DNA from: Hermetia illucens
Lineage: Eukaryota; Arthropoda; Insecta; Diptera; Stratiomyidae
Reading direction: 5' to 3'
Length of the DNA stretch: 64,000 nt
Assembly (NCBI RefSeq): GCF_905115235.1
Contig: NC_051849.1
Span: 41,467,017-41,531,016 of the forward strand
Made by a program: the position numbers and the translations under genes. Shown one piece after another: positions 33,918 to 45,079 of the stretch. The notes beneath the pieces are model-generated. The model was not told where the DNA came from. It ran no database searches and saw only the letters and a program-made list of their open reading frames with translations. The number at the start of each line of letters is the position of its first letter. Positions within the stretch are counted from its first letter, which is position 1.

Positions 33918-36900
33918 CTATTTATAGGGAAATGAATACTTCCCCAAAGCAAAATCAAGTATAGAAAAATCACATTTTGGATACAGCAAAGAACAGTTAC
34001 TAGCTTTACCAGACCGGTAGGCCATATCGTATTCATGAATCTCCCGGTGCTCCCGAGCAAATGGTCTCACTTTTGGGAAACTATAAATAAAAATAAATAA
34101 TTGGAAGCCATATTCAACCCAATTGTCAGAAAATGATACCTGAATATAGTCCGGAGCATCCTTTCCACCATATTCGCATTTCTAGGTGCAAATGCCTTCC
34201 TAGTCTCACAAAGCGTCTTCATAATACATTCTTTCCCATTGTACCCTAGACTGTAGCGAAGGGTGAAAGACAAAATCAAATTATTTAAATAAAAAAACAC
34301 TTCAAGGACTAATACCTGTTGATAAGTATCTCGATTTTCTTATACAAATCTCGTCTAAACATTCTTTTCGTTTTCGCTTCAGTTGCCATATCGCTTGCTA
34401 CGCCACTTGCCATGTCGCTTGCCATGTTGCTTGTCATATTGCTTGCCATGTCGGTTGTCATGTTGCTTGCCATGTCGCTCGCCATGTCGCTTGTCATATC
34501 GTCTTCCATAGCATCATTGCCAGCATCATTTTCCCCCTTAAATCCGTATATGTTAGCCAGCGTCCAAGTTTCATTTGGCAAATCATAAGCCACACCCCAA
34601 TTCACTGTATAGACCAGAATATTCAAATTTGGATTACCGACGATCCCACCTTCAAGACATATAGCTACCTGTAAAACAATAAGAACTAACTACGTTACAA
34701 TTCTAAATATTTTTTCCTAAAGTTTAGAAACATGTTGGAAATATTAAAGGAACTACTTTTGTTCCAGTATCAATTATACACATATAGACGTTTTTTGTAT
34801 GGTAATTTGCCTAAATTGAATGTATTACTGCCGCGTATTTGCATACTATAACTAACATTATTGCGGGAACTAGATAATTATGATCACCAAATATCAAAGA
34901 ACTCGACGTGGATATCTAGCTTTCATCGACAAACCTTAGTTCTATACTCTAGAGTCCTCCATGCAAGAAGAAGAAAAATAGAATCTGAGACCAAGGAGCC
35001 CATAATACATCATGATTTCGGGCCGTCAAACAGTTCTTAGAACTCAGATCTGTATAGATCTGCAATTCAAATTTATCTTCATAAGATAAGCCTAGGAGGT
35101 AACCACCATCAACCCTAAATTTGTTAGATATCCAATAATGGTCTTCTTAAGCGTGGCTTGAATAAAAGCAGTATCGAACGATTAACCTGCTCTAAAAGCG
35201 AAGAAGATTTAATTCACGCCACCATTTGGGCCAATACAAGTAAATGAATGGAATTACCTACCCAGTACATAGAGCAAGAAACACAAACAGGACACTTTGA
35301 GACTTCCTTCCCTTTCGAACCCCCGCACTTAAGAAGACAAAAGGATCAATAAGAAACCTTCCACTGAGGACCAATCCATCGGCAGACCGTCCTATACCCT
35401 CCCCAGTAAAATAGATAAAATAAAGTAAGGAATAGGACCATCGCCGAAGAACCACAAACTCCGCACCTTACCAGAAAGTTTCCATTCAAAAAGCGAACGG
35501 AAGTAATGGGCTACCTAGTTTGTACAAGCAATGTAAAGAACATCCTGCAACAGCAGGATCACTAACGTGGCAAAACTCAGAACATTTTCATAAAAAATAA
35601 TCCACTTTAAAAGGAAAAACTATGTAAATAGTGCTCGAAAAAAGAGAAAGACCAACAGCTACAATAACGACACCAAGGGCTTCTGGATCTATTTATCAGG
35701 GTATGAGTAAGTGAGACTGCATAATGACTTCGTCTCCACTAAGAGTTGCCCGATAAACGAGACATCAGTGGCGTCACCGTAGCCGGAAATAATTCAACAA
35801 TTTAGCAATAACATAAATAAAACAGTAATGCAACATGCAGTAAATAATATCGAGTTGTCCCCATACATACTAAAAAGAGGGCCAATTTTGTTTACCAAAT
35901 ATGTCCATGTCGGGTATCATATAGAACGTCTGATTAGTTCTAGGAAGGTTTGAAAGTGGTTATTTAATTCAAGAGGAACTAGGCAGCCTAGGAATATAAC
36001 AACAAATCATGATAGTCGCTACCATACTGGAAAATTTGGTAGAAATCCTATGTTTATTACCAAAGTTGTAATAGGTTACTGCACCCCAAGACATGACATG
36101 CGAGTACCACCAATTCATATACACTACAAACTATGAACAAGTGAAATCATCGTGTACCCAATCAATCTTATTTAAAAGAACCTTCTTACCTAATGCGACC
36201 AGCTTCCAGTTTTCGAATTGTTTGTATCTATTTTATTTACAGACTTTTGTTCTCTTGTTAAAAAGAAAAGATAACTCTCACAATGAAGGCAGCACTGACA
36301 CTAGTAGGCTATTATATGACAGAGTCCTGAAAAATAGTGCAGAATTAAATTTTTAATTACAGTGACCAGTCCTACCCCTAAGGTTCCTCACATAAGACAC
36401 CACAAACCTACAAATCTCGAACATACGAGAAATACTGTCTCCGGGTCCTTGTATTCGCTTACACATTCAGATCAGAAGGGAGAATCGTTATATCCAAAAC
36501 GATGTAAATAACTATGGTATGTACCATGAGTTAAGTGATAGTGGACATCTCTATGGCTGCGCATAATCCAACACTGGGTATTTGGAATCAGATTCTGCAT
36601 CCACCTGCCGATTTGCGATTTATCCTAAAGTTCCTGCCACACCCTGATTGTAAGCGATCTCTCTTCACGTCGTCGATTTACGGTATTATGGTCACTACGT
36701 CCTTTCCAGTTGTATAATATTCGCATCTCTTTAGCAAAAATATCAATGAACACCATTCCCGCGCCTACGAAAACTGCTTCGTTTGACATTTTTCGGAATG
36801 CGCTAGCAACTCTTGACGTGCCTAAATAATATACTGAAGATAATTTTTTCCTATACGCCTCAGGCCTTTGTAAAAACTGATGTTGTGTACAGGAAAGTCG

Positions 36901-39900
36901 ATGAACACATTCTGCCTAGTAAAAGCCTCCTCAGTGGTTTGAGTCTTCTTAAATTGGGTATCATGCCAGTTAACGCTTGCCGAGAATTACCGTCCCATTT
37001 CCCTACTCTTCTCCTGTTCCAAAATCCTGGAAAGATATATCTACTGCCTCCAATCTGCTTGACTTTACCAACTTTGTCGCCAAATGTCTGAATTCACGGC
37101 AAGAAGTGCATACCATTTACGCTGACTTCGTAAAAGCCTTCGACACTGCAAATCACAAGATATTTCTATACAAACTCTCGTCTCTAAAGGTTTCCATACC
37201 ACTTGCTTTATGGCTTCCCTCTTACCTTTCGAACCAATTCTGCCGCGCCTCTTTTGACAGCTGTACTTCTCACTCCTTCTCCCCCTCTTCTGGCGTCTCA
37301 CAGGGATCTATTCTGAGTCCTTTGTTATTTTTATTTTTTATTAACGACCTTCCTCCCCTCCTTACTTGTCCCTGTTTGCTCTATGCAGACGACCTTAAGC
37401 TATTTCCCGCTATATCGTCGCCTATAGAGTGTGCTTCCCTTCAATCTAACCTGGACACTCTGGTTCGTTGGTGCTTGGCTAATAGTTTAGCGTTAAACAT
37501 CAGAAAGTGTCACTTTGTGCGCTACTCCCCAAAATCCTCACCCACTTCTTTCTCCTACTCTCTTAACGGACATTCTTTATCCTGCTTAAAGTCCACTCTA
37601 AACCTCGGAGTCACTTTCGACAATAAGCTCCGCTTTGTCACCCATTGCCTCGATGTCATCAATCGAGCAGCAAAATTGTCAGACTTTATACTTCGCTCCT
37701 CCTCTGATTTTGACTCCATCCAACCCTCCTTAGCTCTCTTCAATTCTCCCGTGAGGAATACCCTCGAGTATTGCTCCGTGGTCCTTCCCGTAACTGTGAT
37801 TGTCTTGCCCTTGAAAATGTGCAACGTAAATTCACCCGTTCCCTCGTGTGGACTACCCTTCCCACCTCCGCTCTCTGAACCTTCCCTTCCTACAACAGCG
37901 ATTCCTAGGCTTTGCCGAAATTACAACACAGAACTGCTTGGTCCTTTTAACTTCTCTACTTTAAGTAGTTTTAAACGTAGGATAAGATTTTTGCTTTCTC
38001 CTCCTTCTGAGAATAATAATTAATTGGAATTTACTCTGCTTGTTGTCCGTTAAATGAAAATTAACAACTTTCCCTGGTTTCTCGGTCGCGTAGTTCAAGT
38101 GTTCCTCGAAGGTCAATAGACGATCCAACATGACACCAAGGTATTCGATGAAAGGCTTGGACTCTATCACATGCTGTCCCACACGAAACCACAGATTTTT
38201 TCCAATTTGCAACTGCTGACCAGTAAAGCCTCAGTTTTGCGTTCCGCCAACTCTTATCCACGTGATAATAATCAATCCTTGATAAGCCTAACCGAAGTCC
38301 CACATCCTCCCGGTGTTTATCTACTACAACAATTGCGATATCGTCTGCATAGCCGATAAAGGTAGGGAGGGGGAGTTGGGTGAGCAGCACATGGTCGTAC
38401 ATCACGTTCCAGAGCAGTGGGCCCTAAACCGATCCTTGGGGTACTCCGACAGTTACCAATTATTCAACAGCGCCTACGTCAGTGTCATAGAGAAACTTTC
38501 TATCCACGAAATAATTCCTAATGTTTAGCTGAATATACGTAGGCACATTCAGCTGGCTTTACTATCTTACTACACAATGCCATTGCGCTAAGTTGAAAGC
38601 ATTCCTCGATAGTGATGATAGCACAGTATTTTTTGCTACAGTTCTACTTCCTTTTATGTGCAATTGCTTCCTCCGCCAGCGTGAAACCATATTTTTTTGC
38701 GGACATGTTTGGTAGCAGCGCCACCAAATGCCACTTCCACTGATTCGCAAAGATGCCCTCTTCCAAGCAAGTATTAAAAGTGGAAATGAGCCACTGCAGT
38801 CTTACTTTTATAGCCGCCTTCATTCCGTCCAACCCAGGTGCTTTTTTAGCCCCACAGGCATTGTTAGGCTCATTCAAGGTTATACTTTGGACATCCTTTG
38901 GCGGATGCTCTCTTTCAATCGCAATAGTGCATTTGCTTTGCTGTAGAAATAGAGTGGTCACTATTTTTCGCAATAAAACTGGGCCCTTAAGCTGCGGGGC
39001 CCTGCTTCCTTTCAACCCAGCCCTTACCATTCTATAGGCTCTTCCCCACGGATTGATGTCGGCTGCTTCGCAGAGTGCTATAAAGAAGTGCCTTTTATTC
39101 CCAGCGAAGAAAAAAGTTCCAGCAATATCACCTGTTATTAGAAACCGTGCTTCCTCACTCAGTGGGTCCGCCATGATCTTACACTTGCATCTAACACCAG
39201 TTCATATAACATTCGCTCATATTCTGTGCTTTTTGCGCTTGCTACAGTACAGCAACTATAGACATGAACATCGTTAATTTTAGCTCTTGCGAACCCATTA
39301 CAAGACGTTGTGTTTTCCTCCGTATGGTTCGCGGCATTCATATCAAGCTTTTGGACTGATTGGCTCAAAAGATCTGAATAAACCTCATTTAACCTTTGTT
39401 TTTCAATCCCTTCTAGACAACGGGCATTTTCCGTTTCCCGCGGCGTAGCCCTTATCATCAAAACCTGCATCATTACACAATATGCATACAGGATTCTTCT
39501 CACAATTCCGTGCCAGATGTATTTTTACGCAGGCCGCTTGTATCGGTCAGACCTATGGTACTTGCTTGTACAAGATCTGGCTATATGACCGTTCTTCAGT
39601 CATTAAAAACACATAGCAGTAGATACTTTCTCCCGAATCCTGCAGACAATCCATCTGATCTTGACTTTGCCAGCTTCCAACAACTTGTTTGGCTAAACAA
39701 CATCTTCACACAAAATGCATTCAGGATCTTTCTCACAATTTCGTGCGAGGTGTCTTTGTTCGCAGACCGCCTGCATCAGTTGGACCTATCGTGCTTATTT
39801 GTGCAAGATCTGACTATATGACCGTTCTCCAGACAATTTAAAACAAATAGCAGGAGATATTTTCTTCCTTCACCGAATATAGTCATATGGGACATCAAAT

Positions 39901-42900
39901 GAATCAGATCTTAGCAGTGAAGTCGCTTATGTACGAAACGGCGGAGTGGGGGGCCATAAAAGAAGTCATTTGAATTAACAGGCCATTCTCAGAAATCACC
40001 CACCAGAAAAATCTAAAAAAAAATCAAGATGATGCTTCTATATGATATTTAGGCCCAGAAATACCCTGCATACCGATATCTGTTCAAATAAAGTTATATG
40101 TGTTAAATTTACTGTCAAACCCTGTTAAGTTCATCCCAGACCTGCAAAATGCAAAGATTAAGCAGCATACTGGAAAGTACGGTGGGAATCCTACCATTAT
40201 TAACAAAGTGACAGTAGGGCAAAATTGCTTTTTGCGTCAAATTGGTACTCCCTAAAAGATAGAACGTCAATACCAAATCGAATTTCTCCTATCTAGGGTC
40301 GAAAATCACAACCACGCACGGTTGTTGTCAGCCAACAGAGCCTATTTCAGCTTACAAAAACTGTTCCGCTCGAAACGTCTCACCATAGGGTCAAAACTCT
40401 TCCTGTACAAGACTATGATCTTGCCAGTTCTCATGTATTCCTCAGAAACTTGGATTCTTAGCAAGAAGAATTGCGAATTCTTGGCTGCGTACGAGAGAAG
40501 AATCCTCCGAAGAATTTTTGGCCCCCTACATGAGGATAGACGATTCCGTAGCCTACACAATGACGAAATCTATGAGCGATACCATGACCGTCCGGTTGGG
40601 GATAAAATCCGGTTCAATAGGTTACGGTGGGCGGGTCACTTAATCCGTATGGATGATGATTATCCAAACCTGAAAGTCTATAAGGGCAATATCTATAGTA
40701 GAAAAAGAAGACGAGGCAGACCCTGCTGGGATGGAGCGATGGCGTCGGTCAGGACGCCAGACAGCTTTTAGGAATATCGAATTGGTGGACCTCGGCGCAA
40801 AACCAGGATGTCTGGAGTTCCTTATTAAGGCAAGCCTAGACCGGATACCGGTTGTTGCGCCGTTGATGATGATGATGATGATGTTATACACTACAATCTA
40901 CATATAAATGGAACCATGATGTATCCAGATATTCGTACATGAAAATCCAGCGAAGTCTTTTATATCTGAAGCACCGAGCTCCCAGTTTCTGCCTTGTTTT
41001 ATTTGCGTTGCGTTGCTCTTAAGGGTTGAAGATTATGTAGTATGTGTCTCAGGGGAGTTTGCAGAGTCGGCATTGTAATCCTCAATAAACACTTCGCTAA
41101 TATTCGCTGATCTAACACTTGGAGCCCTGTTACAAATCCTTTTCTTAGCTCCGTGGATCAACGCAAGCGGCAAAGGAGAGAAGGTAAACGGCAGCTTATC
41201 TGCTCCATAAAACAGAGATAGCCAAACCGGTTCTTCAGGTTGACAGTTGTGCAGCGGGCTGACTGTCTTAAAACCCTAAGGTGGACCCCAGATCGAATCA
41301 GAAAAAACGCCGACTACAGAAACCGAAAAACGATGACGAGTTACGGTGCTAGAACATGCGCTCCCTGTTCTGAATTGGCATTAAACAGGTCAAAGAGTAC
41401 AACCCAGCCGCTTTGGCCTACCAGGAATTGAAGTTATTTGGCACTGAGGTGTTTGACTATTCAACGCACACAGTGTGGAAGCAAGAGTACGGCATGAGGT
41501 TTTGTCCTCCGCCAGAATTTTTCCCGTAACATAAAAGTCGTCGCTAATTAAAGAAAGAATTGGTGTGCTTCTAGTGGAATCTAATAAAAATTTTATTCAT
41601 TTGGCTAATAAACGTATATGTCTACAACGATAAAACAGGAAACGAATTGACTCACTAGTTGATTTATTGCCCCCAACGCGAAGTTCAGAAGAGAGCTAAT
41701 CCACCATAGAACTACTAGTAGCTATTGTCTCCAAAATATAACTAATGAGAACGGTAACAAGCTTGTAGAATTGACTTGCAGCAGAAACGTGGCAATCTCA
41801 TCGACTAGTTTCCCTCACCGCAGAACCCACATAAGAACGTGAGCCGCACCAGATGAGAGGACGCATCAATAAAAATCGAAAGAAGGGCCAAACCATTCTC
41901 GAAAAATGTTGCTGGCGAACACCAGGAAGGAATTCCACGTGGAAAGTCAAGGTTTGATCAGATATTCCAATTGAGACAGATTGATAGCCATCAAGTCTTC
42001 GTTGACTTCAAACAAGCGTAAAACAGTATCGAGCGCTTGATATATTGGATTGGGGAAAAAGAAATGTCGTATTTTGTCAATAGATGGCGACACTCAAACA
42101 TATCTTGTGTTGTACTTACCGCATCGGGTCATACTATACGGCGATTTGAAGACGACAATGTGTGCTACAAGTGTCTCTTTGACAGTATTGTGCTCGTATG
42201 TTTCAGTCCCAAGTTATAGCGTATCAAAAATGGAGTCCACCAAGCAAGAAATTCGTCATATTTTACGTTTTTACTACCGAGAAGTAAAAATGCAACGAAG
42301 GCGGCCGAAAAAATTTGTGAAGTTTATGGGTCCGATACTGTAACGATTCGCACAGCACAGCGTTGGTTCGATCGATTTCATTCTGGTTGAAGTGGATGCC
42401 GAAGATACACCCCGCACTGGTAGGCCACTTGTCGTAGAAACCGATAAAATCATCGAAACCATCCAATAGATCGGCATGTGAGCAGTCGCTTGATTGGCCA
42501 GGAACTGGGTATAAAACATACAACCATTTGCAGAAGATTAGATTCCAAAAAAAGCTGGATGTTTGGGTGCCACAAGAGTTGACGCAAAGAAATCTCTTGG
42601 ACCGAATCAACGCCTGCGATGCACTGCTGAAACGGAACGAATTCAACCCATTTTTGAAGCAGATGGTGACTGGTGATGAAAAGTGGGTTGAGTACGACAA
42701 TCTCAAACAGAAAAGACCGTGGTCGAAGCGCGGCGAGGCGGCCCAAACCATCGCCAAGCCTGGATTGACGGCCAGGAAAGTTTTGCTGCGTGTTTGGTAG
42801 AATTGGAAGGGAATCATCCCCTATGAGCTGCTCAACTATGACCAGACCCTCAATTCGGTCCTCTACTGTGAGCAACTCGACCGTTTGAAGCAGGCGATTG

Positions 42901-44592
42901 ACCAGAAACGATCAGAATTGGTCCACCAGGACAACACTCGGGCTTACACACCTTTGATGACCCGCCAGAAGCTACAGGAGCTCGGATGGGATGTCCTATC
43001 GCACCCACCGTATAGTCCGGACCTGACACCAAGTGATTACCATCTCTTCCGGTCCATGCAAAACGCTCTTGGTGCTACTAAGTTGTCCTCAAAAAAGGCT
43101 TGCGAAAACTGGCTGTCTGACTTTTTTGCAAATAAGGAGGGGGAGGGTTTTTATAAAGGGGAATAATGAAGTTGCCTTCTAAATGACAACAAGTTTGCGA
43201 ACAATACGGCGTATATTTTCGAAAGGGTGGGCGAAGGCGACTCTGATGAAGCTTGGCGAAGCAGCCAAAGAAGTTGGTCTAAAAGTATAGGAAGAGTAGA
43301 CTGTCGAGAGTTGACTGAAAATTATGAACAAACCGTCAAAAAGACAACAATTAAATAAGGCGCAACAATAACCAATTATAACTTGAGGCAAGTCGACAGT
43401 TTTGTATTCTCTCACGGAGGACAAAAACTAGATAGATGAAATCAACAGACAGATGGGCAGGCCATGTAAAGCGGACGGACAACATAAGAATTCCCAGGCG
43501 CATACTCAAAAGCAAGATGAAAGGTAGACAACCTGCTCGACCGAGAATAGTCGATAGCAAGACTTCGGGAGGAAACAACTGACATTGAACTATAGCGCCG
43601 TTAAAGAAGAAGAATATTACTCTTCGTAACTCACTCTACATATTTGAATGTTTCCGTCCTTTTGTTTTTATATATTTTGTCTAGCATCTTCAGGTCCCCA
43701 GTAAGACTCTAATAGAAAGAGACTTATCGGACTTATTAGGTTATGAAATGTCGGGGAAGAATGGAAGACTTTAAAGCCACTCCTTGTTATATGTTGAAAC
43801 TAAAGGGAGTAGTAAAAGAAGACGAGGCAGACCCTGCCTGAGATGGAACGATGGCGTAGGTCAGGACGCCAGACAATTTTTAGGGATATCAAATTGGTGG
43901 ACCTCGACGCAAAACCCGGATATCTGGAGTTCCTTATTAAGGCAGCCCTAGATCGGATACCGGATACTGCGCCGTTGATGATGAAAGGGAGTACAAACGA
44001 GGATGCAGCCTGTAGGAGTTTTCACGCGTTTCAATCACGTATTCCGGAGAATGAGCGGTTCCACTCCGCCCGTCACCGATTCGAATTATTTCTTTCTACT
44101 CTTTTATTTTAGCGACCCACATGGGTAATGCTTCTAACTCGGTTTTAGTTGGTTCTTGAATTTTAAAGCACATCGCGGTGCACGGTGTGCCTGCGAAAAG
44201 GTTCTGGCACCCTTCCAGGATAAACTAGCTGTGTCATGAATTGACATACAAACGAGTAACTCGGCGCATTTCGATCGCCATTTTTCTAAAGCAAAATTTA
44301 GCTTTACACTCTTAGTTAAAATTGGTTACCTCCAGTTGATCATTTAATCATCCCGTGTTCTTTGCTCAACCTAAGCCAGGACAAGCAAGCTATCAATGAC
44401 TCCTCATACAATATTTAACTGAATGACCCTTACCGTAAACGACGAACCTTCTGGAAAAGCTACGTATCTTCGCTTCCTCGAAAGAATATTACTCGTGGTA
44501 GTCCTTCGAACTCTTTCTGCATTCAGCCCTCCAACAACAGCCAACAAACAACACCCAACAGAGGCCAACGTAAATAATTTCCTCAACAACAT
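33918..44592 (-). CDS. DM4/12-family secreted protein with SDMA repeats (gene 4)
   Basis: Exons on the minus strand are 44592-44434, 34668-34316, 34250-34140 and 34080-33918, encoding 261 residues with GT-AG junctions and the same intron phases as genes 2 and 3. It has a signal peptide ending near GGLNA, RKRRY at 39-43, [45 protein letters not shown] (C179, C185) and C237/C244. Exon 2 is 108 bp longer than in the paralogs because of a four-residue repeat at residues 109-148. Intron 1 is 9.8 kb and packed with LINE, mariner and other repeats. Linking exon 1 to the rest is inferred from order, strand, phase and the lack of any rival exon. A separate lone exon 1 is the alternative. Function is unknown. 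Confidence 0.82.
34384..34503 (-). repeat. 12-bp coding tandem repeat (SDMA/NMTS) in gene 4
   Basis: About ten units of 12 bp encode S-D-M-A, S-N-M-T or T-D-M-A at residues 109-148. Genes 2 and 3 have only a single DDMAAE or SDIATE at the same place, so the array grew after duplication. The segment is acidic and methionine-rich and sits just before the conserved [11 protein letters not shown] stretch. Confidence 0.85.
34669..36839. other. Intron 1 of gene 4, 3' part
   Basis: Mostly unassigned intron sequence. The segment about 35850-36230 is a diverged copy of the repeat arrayed at 12.9-14.8 kb, recognised by ccccatacat, catgtcgggtatca and gcgaccagcttccagttt. No host exon was found here. Confidence 0.45.
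36840..38030 (+). mobile_element. CR1/Jockey-like LINE, reverse transcriptase portion
   Basis: The frame at 36977-38023 is 348 residues long and nearly open. It has [20 protein letters not shown] (the palm FxDFxKAFD form), [20 protein letters not shown] and [13 protein letters not shown] (catalytic YADD). It then has the [11 protein letters not shown] and [13 protein letters not shown] thumb blocks, and ends SPPSENNN. The N-terminal fingers lie in another frame upstream and the endonuclease is absent. The sequence after the YCSVV block contains a deletion and frame changes, so the copy is dead but younger looking than its neighbours. The clade between CR1 and Jockey was not settled. Confidence 0.8.
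38040..39870 (-). mobile_element. R1-like LINE, copy 3 (different family)
   Basis: Minus-strand order starts with two CCHC zinc-knuckle blocks of ORF1 (39870-39735 and again 39622-39497), with text such as [11 protein letters not shown] and [13 protein letters not shown] decayed junction follows, then the polymerase: [56 protein letters not shown] and [20 protein letters not shown]. Most of the endonuclease is deleted. It ends beside the CR1-like element at about 38030. Frames are broken repeatedly. Confidence 0.7.
39870..41030. repeat. Dispersed copy of the 12.9-kb repeat, split by a LINE
   Basis: The left half (about 39870-40250) matches the array unit through ggccattctcagaaa, ccgatatctgttcaaataaa and accattattaacaaagt. 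The right half (about 40885-41030) matches its end through gaagcaccgagctcccagttt. RTE-like copy D separates them. No coding function is seen. Confidence 0.6.
40240..40880 (+). mobile_element. RTE-like LINE copy D, 3' end
   Basis: A frame at 40322-40771 encodes the polymerase C-terminus: [66 protein letters not shown] and RKRRRGRPC. This is the best preserved thumb of the family in the window. It ends in at least six TGA triplets (about 40861-40880). The 5' part is missing, the usual LINE truncation. Confidence 0.8.
41031..41779. other. Unassigned stretch in intron 1 of gene 4
   Basis: No gene or repeat family was recognised. The short frames here carry no known motif. Confidence 0.35.
41780..43590 (+). 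mobile_element. LINE fragment split by a mariner
   Basis: Before the mariner, plus-strand text reads [10 protein letters not shown] followed by SIERL, the palm motif of an APE-type polymerase. After it come [16 protein letters not shown] (thumb) and [20 protein letters not shown] with GRQPARPR, the usual C-terminal tail. The catalytic YADD part is missing. The two parts fit one element interrupted by the mariner, with loss of sequence at the right junction. Confidence 0.6.
42044..43217 (+). mobile_element. Mariner (Tc1/mariner) DNA transposon, broken
   Basis: The left terminal repeat begins tattggattggggaaaaag beside a TA. The transposase starts at 42230 with [20 protein letters not shown]. 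It continues after frameshifts with [32 protein letters not shown] (first catalytic Asp) and HQDN (second). [20 protein letters not shown] carries the third Asp, of the DD34D signature. About seven codons are missing before HQDN, a stop follows ARKVLLRVW, and two or more frameshifts lie in the first third. No right terminal repeat is found past about 43217, so the 3' end is lost. It cannot move itself. Confidence 0.88.
43806..43985 (+). mobile_element. RTE-like LINE copy E, 3' end only
   Basis: A 180-bp remnant matches the last part of copy D: a KRRRGRPC region in shifted frame, then gacgccagacaattttta, and the end gcgccgttgatgatga. It is a severely 5'-truncated insertion. Confidence 0.7.
43986..44433. 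other. Intron 1 of gene 4 next to exon 1
   Basis: Unassigned intronic sequence between a LINE remnant and the exon 1 donor at 44433/44434. Nothing was recognised. Confidence 0.4.
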
Positions 44593-44880
44593 TTTATTAA
44601 TTTAATTTTATAATATTATATTTATCACGAAAGTGCACAAAACGGTTATCAAATTTCTTAAGCCACTTTTAGTCTGTTATCGGACGCAGACCACCCAGAA
44701 CTTACATTAGAGACAACATCTATTTGGAGTAAATGCCCGGAAGATGGTGTGAAGAAGCAAAAGGTGTTAAAATGTTATGAAAGGGACTATTCAAATTAGC
44801 CCCACAATGCAGGTCAACGATTTCAATGCTCAATTTGTGATAATAGGCCTTTTTTCAGTAGCGTATTAGATCTTTCATCA
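44593..44880 (-). promoter_or_regulatory. Upstream block conserved among DM4/12 paralogs (gene 4)
   Basis: cacttttagtctgttatcgg starts 72 bases from the ATG, aaggtgttaaaat about 170, and gatttcaatgctcaattt about 226. This is the same order and nearly the same spacing as genes 2 and 3. Confidence 0.5.
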
Positions 44881-45079
44881 GCCATCGATTCTATTTGAGT
44901 AGTTTTCCTAGCAATCAGTATATTTCCATAAATCTGTTTGCATAGAAATTTTCCACAAATCTAATTTTTTGAAAATATATTTTACCAAAGAATCTTGGTA
45001 AATTATGGAAACTTCTGTTAAACAACAACCCCCCTCCCCCCGGGTGTCCAAAAAAACATTTTTGCTTTGTGCACCCCGC

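Noticed and set aside
36977-38023. The 348-codon open frame as a host gene
   Set aside because: It carries the FVKAFD and YADD reverse transcriptase motifs of a LINE and lacks a start, so it is an element remnant.
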